A DNA stretch of 64,000 nucleotides, taken from positions 1,652,001 to 1,716,000 of the forward strand of contig NZ_CP119677.1 of assembly GCF_029318685.1 (NCBI RefSeq), given 5' to 3'. Positions 52,135 through 61,510 of the stretch are shown piece after piece. A program made the position numbers and the translations under genes. This stretch comes from Ruminiclostridium papyrosolvens DSM 2782. Lineage in GTDB: Bacteria > Bacillota > Clostridia > Acetivibrionales > DSM-1351. The notes under the pieces were generated by a model. It worked only from the letters and a program-made list of their open reading frames with translations. It was not told where the DNA came from and did not search any database. The stretch's first letter is position 1. Every line of letters starts with the position of its first letter.

Positions 52135-54507
52135 ATGATAGGTTACAGAATTATTATAACAGGTATTGTACAGGGAGTTGGCTTCAGACCCTTCATTTTT
52201 AATCTGGCTGAACGTTTTGGTGTAAAAGGTTGGGTAGGCAACTCCGACAGTAACGTAATAGTAGAGATTGACGGAGATTTTCAAAGGGCTGCCGATTTTA
52301 TAGATGAAATAAGAAAATCGGCACCTGTTTTATCACTAATCGAATCAATAGAATATAATGAGATAGAATATCAAGGCTTTAGGAATTTTGAAATAAGGCA
52401 CAGTCAAAAAAATTCCAAGGGGCCTGTTTTCATTTCACCTGATGTTGCTACTTGCGATGATTGTCTAAATGAAATGAAAGATAAAAGCGACAGAAGGTAC
52501 AAGTATCCGTTTATTAACTGTACCAACTGTGGCCCAAGATTTACCATAATAAAGAATATCCCCTACGACCGGGATAAGACTACTATGGAATACTTTGAAA
52601 TGTGTGATGCTTGTAAGAAGGAGTACACTAATCCTTCTGACAGACGGTATCATGCCCAGCCCGTTTCCTGCCACCAGTGCGGCCCTAGTCTAAGTGTAGC
52701 CGATGAAACAGGCAAAGTTCTGCAAGAGATTAAAACCAGCAGTCAATGTATCGGGTACACTGCCGACATGATTAAAAGGGGCTATATTGTTGCTATAAAG
52801 GGAATAGGAGGATATCATCTTGCTTGCGACGGACTGAACAAAGAGGCCGTTGAAAGACTCAGATGCAGAAAGCATAGAGATGATAAGCCTTTTGCGGTAA
52901 TGGCAAAAGATTTAAAGACAGCTGAAAAATACTGTGCAATCAGCACTGCTGAAACAAAAATATTAAATTCACCTGCAAGTCCCATAGTTTTACTTGAAAG
53001 AATTGATGGTGATATACTGCCTGATGCTATCGCTCATCTTAACAGGTACCTTGGGGTTATGCTGCCCTATACTCCCGTTCATCATCTTTTATTTGAAGAA
53101 GAAGGTTTTCCGGAACTTTTAGTTATGACCAGCGGAAATTTGAGCAGTGAACCTATTTTTTACCGGGATGAGGAGGCAATGGAAGGTCTTCAAGGGATTG
53201 CAGATGCCTACCTGACCAACAACCGAGAAATATATATAAGAACAGATGACTCCGTAACCAGAGTTTTCAAAGACAAGGAATATATCATAAGAAGGGCCAG
53301 AGGCTATGTACCAAAACCTGTTTCTATGAATGTACACCAATTGCTTGAACTGGAGGAAGATGTTGAAATACCTTCGGTTCTTGCCTGTGGAGGAGAATTA
53401 AAAAATGTTTTTTGCCTTAATAAAGGAAAGAACTTTTATTTGAGTCATCATATCGGGGATTTGGAAAATGAGAGTACAAATATTGCTTTCCGTAATGGGA
53501 TTGAACACTTTAAACGATTGTTTGAAATTTCACCCAAATGCATAGCATATGATCTTCACCCAAATTACTATTCATCTCAATATGCACTTAGTCAGCCGGA
53601 TATTGATAAAATTGCCCTTCAGCATCACAAGGCGCATATAGCTTCTTGCATGGCTGAGAACCGACTCAAAGGTGATGTAATAGGAGTTTCCTTTGATGGA
53701 ACTGGCTACGGTGAGGATGGGAAAATATGGGGAGGAGAGTTTTTTACGGGAGGTTATTACGGCTTGCGTAGGGCCGGACATTTGGATTATGTTATGATGC
53801 CGGGCGGTGATTCTGCCGTAAAACATCCGTGGCGTATGGCTTTAAGCTATTTATATGCCTCAGAACAGGGTGTGCTTGATAATATAATGGAAATTGTGGC
53901 CAAACTCCCGGCATTTAAAGACAGAAGTAGGGAAGAGATAATTTTTACATTAAGAATGCTTGAAAAGAAAATTAACAGTCCATTTACTTCAAGTATGGGC
54001 CGGTTTTTTGATGGTGCTTCTGCTTTATTGGGTGTTAAAACAGATATCAGCTATGAAGGACAGGCTGCAATTGAACTGGAATACTATGCTGATTTATGCT
54101 GTACAGAGCCATATAACTTTGATATTGAAAATGTAAACTCTGAAGAAGGCTTTAAAGTCAATATAAGCGATATTATTAAGCAGCTTGTTAATGATATTCT
54201 GACAGGTAACGGTTTTGAGTATATCTCAACCAGATTTCATGCCACAATAGCAGATATGGTACTTGAAGGATGTGTAAATATCAGGAGCAGGAATGGTTTG
54301 AATAATGTAGTTTTAAGCGGAGGAGTATTCCAAAATGTAACTCTGCTTCAATTAACGGCGGATTTATTGGAACAACAAGGTTTTAAGGTCTTTACGCATT
54401 CTGAAGTTCCTGCTAATGACGGAGGAATCGCTCTGGGACAGTCAATAATGGCGATTGCACAAATGCTTAAAAGGGGACAACAGGACTTTCCAGCTCTTGA
54501 AGATTGA
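52135..54507 (+). CDS. hypF: [NiFe]-hydrogenase maturation carbamoyltransferase HypF
   Basis: This 790-residue enzyme uses carbamoyl phosphate to start cyanide-ligand synthesis for [NiFe]-hydrogenases. Domains in order: acylphosphatase (GIVQGVGFRPFIFNLAE), two zinc fingers (CDDCLNEM and CTNCGPRFT; CDACKKEY and CHQCGPSL), a YrdC-like domain (AIKGIGGYHLACDG) and a Kae1-like domain with HHKAHIAS and LSGGVFQNV. AGGAG lies about 20 bases before ATG 52135, so the start is slightly uncertain. hypC, hypD and hypE follow. Confidence 0.97.
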   Translation: MIGYRIIITGIVQGVGFRPFIFNLAERFGVKGWVGNSDSNVIVEIDGDFQRAADFIDEIRKSAPVLSLIESIEYNEIEYQGFRNFEIRHSQKNSKGPVFISPDVATCDDCLNEMKDKSDRRYKYPFINCTNCGPRFTIIKNIPYDRDKTTMEYFEMCDACKKEYTNPSDRRYHAQPVSCHQCGPSLSVADETGKVLQEIKTSSQCIGYTADMIKRGYIVAIKGIGGYHLACDGLNKEAVERLRCRKHRDDKPFAVMAKDLKTAEKYCAISTAETKILNSPASPIVLLERIDGDILPDAIAHLNRYLGVMLPYTPVHHLLFEEEGFPELLVMTSGNLSSEPIFYRDEEAMEGLQGIADAYLTNNREIYIRTDDSVTRVFKDKEYIIRRARGYVPKPVSMNVHQLLELEEDVEIPSVLACGGELKNVFCLNKGKNFYLSHHIGDLENESTNIAFRNGIEHFKRLFEISPKCIAYDLHPNYYSSQYALSQPDIDKIALQHHKAHIASCMAENRLKGDVIGVSFDGTGYGEDGKIWGGEFFTGGYYGLRRAGHLDYVMMPGGDSAVKHPWRMALSYLYASEQGVLDNIMEIVAKLPAFKDRSREEIIFTLRMLEKKINSPFTSSMGRFFDGASALLGVKTDISYEGQAAIELEYYADLCCTEPYNFDIENVNSEEGFKVNISDIIKQLVNDILTGNGFEYISTRFHATIADMVLEGCVNIRSRNGLNNVVLSGGVFQNVTLLQLTADLLEQQGFKVFTHSEVPANDGGIALGQSIMAIAQMLKRGQQDFPALED

Positions 54508-54607
54508 AATGTAACTCAGCAGGGTATATACTCATTAATATGTATAAATGAATAAATTCTGATGTATATAATATAGTAGATAAACTTGACAACAGGAGGA
54601 TTAAGAT

Positions 54608-54832
54608 ATGTGTTTGGGATTGCCTGCAAAGGTTGTAAGTATTGATGGTAACAGTAGTAATGTTGAAATGATGGGAGTAACAAATAAGATTTCTATAGAA
54701 CTTTTGGAAAACGTACAGGTGGGTGACTATGTTCTTGTTCATGCAGGATGTGCCATACAGGTCCTTGACGAAGAAGAGGCACTTAGAACCATAGACATTT
54801 TCAACGAAATAAAGGAGCTGGGCATTAAATGA
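54608..54832 (+). CDS. hypC: Hydrogenase maturation chaperone HypC
   Basis: This 74-residue chaperone starts MCLGLPAKV, with the essential Cys2 that carries the Fe(CN)2CO unit, and has VGDYVLVHAGCAIQVLD. AGGAGG precedes ATG 54608. Its stop overlaps the hypD start (ATGA). Confidence 0.96.
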   Translation: MCLGLPAKVVSIDGNSSNVEMMGVTNKISIELLENVQVGDYVLVHAGCAIQVLDEEEALRTIDIFNEIKELGIK

Positions 54833-55914
54833 GAAATTATATAGATGAATTCAGGGACAGCGAAGTTATTGGCAAAATAGTGCAAAGTCTTCAAGGTTAC
54901 TCCGGACGCAGACTAAAGATAATGGAAGTATGCGGAACTCATACAATGGCTATTTCCAGATATGGACTCCGTTCCCTTCTACCTCCTCAGATAGAACTGA
55001 TTTCCGGGCCGGGATGTCCTGTCTGCGTAACGCCTACGTCATATATTGACAGTGCGACAGAACTTGCAGATAACAAAAATGTTGTTATTACAACATTCGG
55101 GGACATGATGAGAATCCCGGGGAGTAACAGCACACTGATTCACAAAAAGGCCCAAGGCAGCAACGTCCAAATGGTATACTCTCCGCTTAACGCAGTAGAA
55201 TTAGCGAGAGAGAATCCAGATAAGGAGGTTGTTTTTTTATCAGTTGGTTTTGAAACAACAACGCCTGTAATAGCACTTTCCGTATCAAAGGCAAAAAGTG
55301 AGGGTATTACGAATTATTCAGTTCTCACTGCAAATAAAACTATGCCGGAAGCAATAAAAACTCTGTCAGGGGACAGTGAATTATTGATTGATGGATTTTT
55401 ATATCCGGGACATGTTTCTGCAATAATAGGTACAGACTTTTTTTCTTACGTAGCGTATAATATGGAAAAGGCAGGTGTAGTTGCAGGCTTTGAGCCGTTG
55501 GATATACTGTACTCTATCAAAGTACTGGTAGACAATATTACAAATGGAAATATCGTTTTAGAAAATATGTACTCAAGAATAGTATCAAAGGAAGGAAATA
55601 TTAAGGCTCAGCAAAAAATGTATGAAGTTTTTGAGCCTGTAGATTCAGTTTGGCGTGGAATAGGAATGATTCCCAAGTCAGGTCTTGGTATTGTAAAAGA
55701 GTATGAGATATTCGATGCGGCAAAAAAGTTTGATATTAAACAAAAGGATACACCTGAGCCAAAAGGATGTTTGTGCGGGGAGGTTCTTAAAGGAAAAAAA
55801 CGTCCTGGAGACTGTAAGCTTTTCAAAAAAAGATGTACTCCAGAAAACCCGGTAGGTTCTTGTATGGTTTCTTCTGAAGGAACTTGTGCCGCCTACTATA
55901 AATACGGAGGATAA
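54829..55914 (+). CDS. hypD: Hydrogenase maturation protein HypD
   Basis: This 361-residue 4Fe-4S protein builds the Fe(CN)2CO centre together with HypC. EVCGTHTMAISRYGLR, SGPGCPVCVTP, FLSVGFETTTP and the C-terminal cysteines (CLCGEVLKGKKRPGDC) match the family. It overlaps hypC by four bases. Confidence 0.97.
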   Translation: MRNYIDEFRDSEVIGKIVQSLQGYSGRRLKIMEVCGTHTMAISRYGLRSLLPPQIELISGPGCPVCVTPTSYIDSATELADNKNVVITTFGDMMRIPGSNSTLIHKKAQGSNVQMVYSPLNAVELARENPDKEVVFLSVGFETTTPVIALSVSKAKSEGITNYSVLTANKTMPEAIKTLSGDSELLIDGFLYPGHVSAIIGTDFFSYVAYNMEKAGVVAGFEPLDILYSIKVLVDNITNGNIVLENMYSRIVSKEGNIKAQQKMYEVFEPVDSVWRGIGMIPKSGLGIVKEYEIFDAAKKFDIKQKDTPEPKGCLCGEVLKGKKRPGDCKLFKKRCTPENPVGSCMVSSEGTCAAYYKYGG

Positions 55915-55915
55915 A

Positions 55916-56929
55916 ATGGAAAAAAATATGATAACCATAGCTCACGGTAGCGGTGGAACAGCTACTTCAAAGCTGATAGAGCAAATATTTAAGAAGCACT
56001 TTTGTAATGACATACTGTCACAGGGAGATGACAGCGCAAGATTAGATATAGGTGATGCAAGGAATCTGGTATTTACTACTGACAGCTTTGTTGTTACTCC
56101 AATTTTTTTTAATGGGGGAAATATAGGCAAGCTGGCAGTATGCGGCACGGTAAACGATCTGGCAACAAGCGGTGCAAAACCTCTTTATTTAAGCTGTGGT
56201 TTTATTATAGAAGAGGGTTTTGATATTGAGGAGCTGGAAAGAATAGTTGAAGCTATGGGCGCAACTGCCAAGGAATGTGGTGTCAAAATTGTTACAGGCG
56301 ACACAAAGGTAGTTCAAAAGGGAGCGGCTGACAAAGTATTCATAAATACTTCAGGTATAGGCATACTCCCCGATGGAGTAAACATTTCCGGCAGAAATGC
56401 AAAAGTCGGAGACAAAATCATAATTTCAGGTACTATAGGCGACCACGGTAGCAGTATATTTCTCGAAAGGGAAAGCATAGGCTTTAATGCGAATATAAAA
56501 AGCGATTGTGCTCCTTTGTCCGGTATGGTTCAGGATATATTATCTGTTGTCCCGGAGGTTCATGTTTTGAGAGACCCTACAAGAGGAGGAGTTGCCACAA
56601 CTCTGAATGAGATAGCTGTTCAGAGCAATGTTTCCATTTTGATAAGGGAAGACAGCTTGCCTGTTAAGCGTGAGGTTCAGGGAGTATGTGAGCTTTTGGG
56701 TATGGACCCATTATATATGGCTAATGAGGGAAAAATGCTCTGTTTTGTTGGTGAGGACAAGGCTGATACAGTATTAGAAGCACTTCGTAATAACAAATAC
56801 GGAAAAGATGCGAGGATAATAGGAGAGGTGACTGAGGAGGGACAACCCAAGGTTCTGCTAAAGGCACTTAGCGGCGGAAGTAGAATTATCAGCGTTCTTG
56901 CAGGGGATCAGCTCCCACGTATATGCTAA
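55916..56929 (+). CDS. hypE: Hydrogenase maturation protein HypE
   Basis: This 337-residue ATP-dependent dehydratase turns the thiocarbamate on its C-terminal cysteine into thiocyanate. AHGSGGTATSKLI opens the protein and LPRIC closes it with the required terminal Cys. DPTRGGVATTLNEIA is typical. I chose ATG 55916, behind GGAGG at the hypD end. hypA, hypB and hydrogenase structural genes are absent from the window. Confidence 0.97.
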   Translation: MEKNMITIAHGSGGTATSKLIEQIFKKHFCNDILSQGDDSARLDIGDARNLVFTTDSFVVTPIFFNGGNIGKLAVCGTVNDLATSGAKPLYLSCGFIIEEGFDIEELERIVEAMGATAKECGVKIVTGDTKVVQKGAADKVFINTSGIGILPDGVNISGRNAKVGDKIIISGTIGDHGSSIFLERESIGFNANIKSDCAPLSGMVQDILSVVPEVHVLRDPTRGGVATTLNEIAVQSNVSILIREDSLPVKREVQGVCELLGMDPLYMANEGKMLCFVGEDKADTVLEALRNNKYGKDARIIGEVTEEGQPKVLLKALSGGSRIISVLAGDQLPRIC

Positions 56930-56956
56930 TAATTGTTTTTTAGGGGGCGGTAAAAC

Positions 56957-57685
56957 TTGATAATATCAATAAAGGATTTGGGAAAGGTCTATAAAAACGG
57001 ACAGATAGAAGTTGAGGCGCTAAGAAATGTCAATGTAAATATAAACAAGGAAGAATTTGTTGCAATAATGGGGCCGTCTGGTTCAGGAAAATCAACATTA
57101 ATGAACATAATTGGATGTCTTGACAAATCTACAGCGGGGGAATACTGGCTGGATGGAGTTAATATTTCTACATTGAACGAAACTGAACTTGCAAAGGTAA
57201 GAAACCACAAAATAGGTTTTGTATTTCAATCATTCAATCTACTTCCAAGAATTACTGCATTGCAAAACGTAGAACTTCCAATGATATATGCCGGAGTAGG
57301 CGCTAGAGAAAGGCGCAAAAGAGCCATGCTGGCACTGGAGAGGGTTGGCCTTGAGAAAAGAGTGCATCACAAGCCAAACGAGATGTCCGGAGGGCAGAAG
57401 CAGAGGGTTGCAATAGCAAGATCCCTTGTTAATTCTCCTGCCATTATACTTGCCGATGAACCGACAGGAAACCTTGACAGTACGGCAGGGGAAGAAATAA
57501 TGACAGTATTTCAGGATTTGAACCGTGAAGGAGTTACTATTGTGCTTGTAACTCACGAGCCGGACATTGCAGAGCATACCAAAAGAGTATTACGATTTAA
57601 AGACGGTACGCTCAGAAGTGACGAAATGGTCCAAAACCCTCTTGACGCAAGAATTGTATTAAGTCAGTACAAGGAAGATGTTTAG
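56957..57685 (+). CDS. MacB/LolD-type ABC transporter ATPase
   Basis: This 242-residue ATPase has Walker A GPSGSGKSTLMNIIG, Q-loop FVFQSFNLLPR, signature MSGGQKQRVAIARSL and Walker B AIILADEPTGNLDS, the LolD/MacB subtype. It begins at TTG 56957 behind GGGGGCGG. It pairs with the MacA-like and MacB-like genes downstream to export an unknown substrate, or act as a mechanotransmission complex. Confidence 0.93.
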   Translation: MIISIKDLGKVYKNGQIEVEALRNVNVNINKEEFVAIMGPSGSGKSTLMNIIGCLDKSTAGEYWLDGVNISTLNETELAKVRNHKIGFVFQSFNLLPRITALQNVELPMIYAGVGARERRKRAMLALERVGLEKRVHHKPNEMSGGQKQRVAIARSLVNSPAIILADEPTGNLDSTAGEEIMTVFQDLNREGVTIVLVTHEPDIAEHTKRVLRFKDGTLRSDEMVQNPLDARIVLSQYKEDV

Positions 57686-57746
57686 CTACTGATTATTTAT
57701 AAATATAAAAATTTTTGCCGCATTAAGTGGCCATGGAGGTATGAGG

Positions 57747-58481
57747 ATGGAAGACAATATGCAAGTATCCGTTAACGGAGCTGCTAATCTCCCGCAAAGC
57801 ACGAAAATGAACTTTTTTAAAAGAATTGCAGGAGTGTTTTTCTGGCCGGGAAAAGTGATGGATAACCTTGCTGAAAGACCAAGAATAGTTTTTCCTTTTA
57901 TTTTTCTGCCAATTGTTCAACTGGTAGCTGTGCTAGCTATGATTCCAATGTACAAAGAGTTTACCAGAAATAGTACAGCAGAATTACTTGCCAAACAAAA
58001 TCTTGAAATGACAACGGAACAATTAAACAAGGCTGTAAATCTTGCAATGTTTTGGGGCCCGGTGGGGATAGCAATAGGAGTTGTAATAGCATGGGTTCTG
58101 GGAGCTTTGATTTTATTGGGGATTATTAAAATATTCAAAGGACAGGGCGGTTTTAAACAGGTACTTTCAATAACAGGGTATTCCGCTGTAATTACAACTC
58201 TTTCAACGGTGGTGCATGTAATTAAGACAAATATCACAGGTGTATACGACCTTTTCAGTTATACCAGTATAGCTGTACTAATGCCTAATATGAATGGAAA
58301 CTTCTTTTATGGTATGGCGAAATTCCTGGATGTATTCAGTATATGGCAGTATGCTGTTATAGCTATAGGTGTTGCAGCAGTTAGTAAGCTGCCTAAAAAG
58401 AAGGCGTATTTGATTGTAGCCGGTATATTTGTTGTTCAATTGCTGTATGCAGGAATAACTGAAGGCAGGATAGCAGGATAA
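57747..58481 (+). CDS. Yip1-domain membrane protein
   Basis: This 244-residue protein has about five membrane segments and the Yip1-family opening (FFKRIAGVFFWPGKVMDNLAE, then PRIVFPFIFLPIVQL). I chose ATG 57747, eight bases after GGAGGT, over ATG 57741. It sits between the ATPase and the adaptor gene of a MacAB-like operon, so it is probably an accessory subunit. Its function is unknown. Confidence 0.75.
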   Translation: MEDNMQVSVNGAANLPQSTKMNFFKRIAGVFFWPGKVMDNLAERPRIVFPFIFLPIVQLVAVLAMIPMYKEFTRNSTAELLAKQNLEMTTEQLNKAVNLAMFWGPVGIAIGVVIAWVLGALILLGIIKIFKGQGGFKQVLSITGYSAVITTLSTVVHVIKTNITGVYDLFSYTSIAVLMPNMNGNFFYGMAKFLDVFSIWQYAVIAIGVAAVSKLPKKKAYLIVAGIFVVQLLYAGITEGRIAG

Positions 58482-58516
58482 ATGTAGAATTTTCATTGGG
58501 GGACATGGAGGTTAAA

Positions 58517-59854
58517 ATGAAAAAAAAGATAATTATTGGTGTGAGCATTGCAGTTGTTGTAGTGGCTCTGATCACTGTAGGTATAGTAAATAATGCAGGT
58601 TCAGTTGGTTCTGGTACTGTTTTTACAGTACAAACAGGTGAAATAAAAAAAGGTGATGTAAGTTCATTTATTTCTGCAAATGGTACAGTTTCTGAAATAG
58701 AAAAGGCTGAGGTGTACATTGATAACCCGGTAAAGGTAACTAAGCTATATGTAAAACAGAATGACATCGTTAAAAAGGGACAGAAGCTTGCAGATATTGA
58801 TTTGGATGATCTGAATAATCAACTTGAGACGCAAAAGCTTCAGAAGAAAAGTCAGGAGCTGCTACTAAGAAAGGCCAGGTCAGCTGATACAACAATCAGT
58901 ACTGTAAACAATCAAAATGAAATAAAAGCAGCTGAAAATGATGTTGCTTCAAAACAGAGAGCATATGAACAGGCCCTCAAAAACCGCAACGAGAAAAAGG
59001 CTTTATATAGCGCAGAAGCTATATCCAAGGTTGAACTTGACAGCGCCGAAAGTACCTTAAAAGATGCCGAGGATATGCTGGGTGTTGCAAAACTGACTCT
59101 TCAGGCAAAGAAAGATGTCCAAAACGAGAACAGCAAAACAAATAGTAAAACTAAGGCAGCACAGCAGATAGATATAGAGTCACAACAGGTAGCAATAGAA
59201 ACAACCGATGTCGCAATTAAGAACCTAGAAAACAAGATTGACAAGTATAAGAAATCAATGTTCAGTACAATGGATGGAATTGCATCTCAGGTAAATGTTG
59301 CAGAGGGTTCATACACAATGTCAGGTCAGCCCGTATTTGTGGTTATCAATCCCGGAAAGCTGGAAGTTAAGCTTAATATAAATGAGTATAACGCCAAGCT
59401 TTTAAAGTCTGGACAAGCTGTGGATATAAGCGGTGATTCTATTTCCGAATCAGAAAAAGTTACGGGTAAGGTTAAGAGCATAGCCCCTATGGCAAAAGCA
59501 AATACAACTAACACCGGTTCTTCTGAAACGGTTATTCCTGTAGTTGTCAGCATTGATAATATTACGCCTTCCATAAAGCCCGGTATTACTGTAAGCTGTG
59601 ATATTAAGACCGTAGATATTTCGAATGTGCTTACTGTAGATTTGGATATGCTGAGCCAGGATAAGGATGATAGCAAGTATGTATTTGTAATAAGCCCTGA
59701 CAAAAAGACCATGCAGAAAAAGAAAATTGTGCTTGGAACAACTTCTGATATGAAAGCAGAAGTGGTAGGCGGCGGATTAAAGGAAGGCGATCTTGTTGTT
59801 ACGAATCTAAACCCTGCATATAAGGACGGAGCCCGTGTAAAAATTAAAGATTAG
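58517..59854 (+). CDS. Periplasmic-adaptor (HlyD/MacA-like) subunit
   Basis: This 445-residue membrane-fusion-type protein has an N-terminal membrane anchor (residues 4-24), a lipoyl-like half motif (VYIDNPVKVTKLYVKQNDIVKKG), a long helical hairpin (about 95-230) and beta-barrel domains ending in GLKEGDLVVTNLNPAYKDG. I chose ATG 58517, behind GGAGG. It would link the MacB-like permease to partners outside the membrane, as in Gram-positive MacAB-like exporters. Confidence 0.9.
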   Translation: MKKKIIIGVSIAVVVVALITVGIVNNAGSVGSGTVFTVQTGEIKKGDVSSFISANGTVSEIEKAEVYIDNPVKVTKLYVKQNDIVKKGQKLADIDLDDLNNQLETQKLQKKSQELLLRKARSADTTISTVNNQNEIKAAENDVASKQRAYEQALKNRNEKKALYSAEAISKVELDSAESTLKDAEDMLGVAKLTLQAKKDVQNENSKTNSKTKAAQQIDIESQQVAIETTDVAIKNLENKIDKYKKSMFSTMDGIASQVNVAEGSYTMSGQPVFVVINPGKLEVKLNINEYNAKLLKSGQAVDISGDSISESEKVTGKVKSIAPMAKANTTNTGSSETVIPVVVSIDNITPSIKPGITVSCDIKTVDISNVLTVDLDMLSQDKDDSKYVFVISPDKKTMQKKKIVLGTTSDMKAEVVGGGLKEGDLVVTNLNPAYKDGARVKIKD

Positions 59855-59879
59855 TAAACGGGATTGGAGGATACAGAAA

Positions 59880-61097
59880 ATGAATTTAGTTGAGAGCTTT
59901 AAACAGGCTTTATCGAGTCTTAGGGCAAACAAGCTCCGTTCCGTCCTGACAATGATAGGTATAATTATGGGTGTATTCTCGGTTATAACTATAGTAGCAA
60001 TCGGAAATGCTACGCAAAGTTATGTGGACAACCAATTTGCAAAAATCGGAGCAAATATACTAATAGTATCATATAAGACAGACAGCCTGAGTACAAATGA
60101 TAGGCTGGCTAGTGATGATTTAAAGGCTATAAGCAGAAATGTTAAAAAAATAAAAAATGTTGGAACAAATGTCAACCGACCAGGAACTATAAGACTTGAT
60201 AACAAAACAAGAAATGCCAGTTTAAATGGTGTTTCGTCCCAGTACAAGGATATTGTACCAGTTGATATGGCACAAGGCAGAATGATAAATGAGATAGACA
60301 ATTCTACAAGATCAAATGTAGTTGTGATTGATGAAGAATTTGCAAAAGCAAATTTCGGAAAACAAAATCCCATCGGTCAAAAACTAAAGGTTACCCTTGG
60401 CTCAGGAAGTACTCTGAGACTAAGAGTAATAGGAGTTACAAAAATTGAAGAAACTCCCTTCGGAGGAATGATTGATAACGAAAGCAGACCGGTAAGCCTT
60501 ACTGTTCCTATGACTACGCTTCAGTCATATTCTCCTGATTCTGACCGACTGAACTACATTTATATTTCGGTAGACGAAAAGGATAAGACTACTCTGAAAA
60601 AAATTGCTGATGAAATAATAAAAACCCTTGAAAATAAGCATGGAAATAAGGACAAATATACAATACAGTTTAATTCTGATTTTCAGGAGGGCTTAAATAC
60701 AGTACTGAATGTCTTATCTACAGTACTTCTGGTTATAGCTGTAATTACATTAATTGTTGGAGGTATAGGTATAGTAAATATACTTCTGGTTTCTGTTACC
60801 GAGCGTATAAGGGAGATTGGTGTAAGAAAAGCATTGGGTGCCAGAAAGCGAGATATAGTAATACAGTTTATAACAGAATCTATTATATTAACAGGAATAA
60901 GCGGTACAATCGGTATAATTATGGGAATATTAGGTGGGTTTGTAATTTCATCACTTGTAAAAATTCCACCGGTTATAAACATACAGGTAATTGTACTAGC
61001 TTTTCTGGGATCTGTTGCATTAGGACTGCTATTTGGAGTTTATCCTGCGAAACGGGCAGCAGACCTTGATCCTATAGAGTCACTGAGATATGAATAA
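59880..61097 (+). CDS. MacB-like FtsX-domain ABC permease
   Basis: This 405-residue protein has one N-terminal helix, a large extracellular MacB core domain (about 50-280) and three C-terminal helices with the FtsX domain (LIVGGIGIVNILLVSVTERIR, then EIGVRKALGARKRDI). This is the MacB topology with the ATPase on a separate gene. GGAGG precedes ATG 59880. It is last in the operon and followed by a terminator. Confidence 0.93.
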   Translation: MNLVESFKQALSSLRANKLRSVLTMIGIIMGVFSVITIVAIGNATQSYVDNQFAKIGANILIVSYKTDSLSTNDRLASDDLKAISRNVKKIKNVGTNVNRPGTIRLDNKTRNASLNGVSSQYKDIVPVDMAQGRMINEIDNSTRSNVVVIDEEFAKANFGKQNPIGQKLKVTLGSGSTLRLRVIGVTKIEETPFGGMIDNESRPVSLTVPMTTLQSYSPDSDRLNYIYISVDEKDKTTLKKIADEIIKTLENKHGNKDKYTIQFNSDFQEGLNTVLNVLSTVLLVIAVITLIVGGIGIVNILLVSVTERIREIGVRKALGARKRDIVIQFITESIILTGISGTIGIIMGILGGFVISSLVKIPPVINIQVIVLAFLGSVALGLLFGVYPAKRAADLDPIESLRYE

Positions 61098-61112
61098 TTA
61101 GAGTTTTATTTT

Positions 61113-61149
61113 AAGCGGCCAGTCTTTTTGAGAGTTGGCCGCTTAAAAT
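61113..61149 (+). terminator. Terminator after the MacAB-like operon
   Basis: TAAGCGGCCA pairs with TGGCCGCTTA around a loop of about 15 bases and is followed by AAATTTTAA. It could serve both this operon and the convergent small gene. Confidence 0.7.
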
Positions 61150-61162
61150 TTTAATACCTGAT

Positions 61163-61339
61163 TTATATCCTTTTGCACATTGAGACCAGTGTTCCTGAGA
61201 CCATTCCGATTAGAAAAGCTCCTCCGACAATCCCTAAGGCCATTGTTGTAGAGAGTGAAAATTCTGTATCCTCGGATATATCAGGTAACTGTTGGCATTT
61301 TTTAGTTGTTCTTGCGTATTTTCGGTTTCGTCCGTTCAA
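61163..61339 (-). CDS. Small single-span membrane protein
   Basis: A 58-residue frame on the minus strand starts at TTG 61339, behind AAGGGAGGGG, and ends at 61163. It has a basic N-terminus (NGRNRKYARTTKK) and one membrane span (MALGIVGGAFLIGMVSGTLV) near the C-terminus. It lies convergent to the MacAB-like operon. No family is recognised. The strong ribosome binding site supports it as a real gene. Confidence 0.6.
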   Translation of the reverse strand: MNGRNRKYARTTKKCQQLPDISEDTEFSLSTTMALGIVGGAFLIGMVSGTLVSMCKRI

Positions 61340-61431
61340 GTATACCCCTCCCTTTTAAGTAAAAACTTTTTTTAATCAATTGTATTATTTGCATTTATAA
61401 CATATTTAATTACTTAATAACCTTGTCTAAC

Positions 61432-61461
61432 TTGAATATATACGAAAAATTTTATTATACT
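61432..61461 (+). promoter_or_regulatory. Possible promoter for the M16 peptidase pair
   Basis: TTGAAT (61432-61437) and TATACT (61456-61461) are 18 bases apart, about 50 bases before the start codon. This is a reasonable sigma-A match. Confidence 0.55.
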
Positions 61462-61510
61462 ATATAAAGAAAAGTAAAAATTCTATAATTTGTAATTGAA
61501 GGAGGTATTT

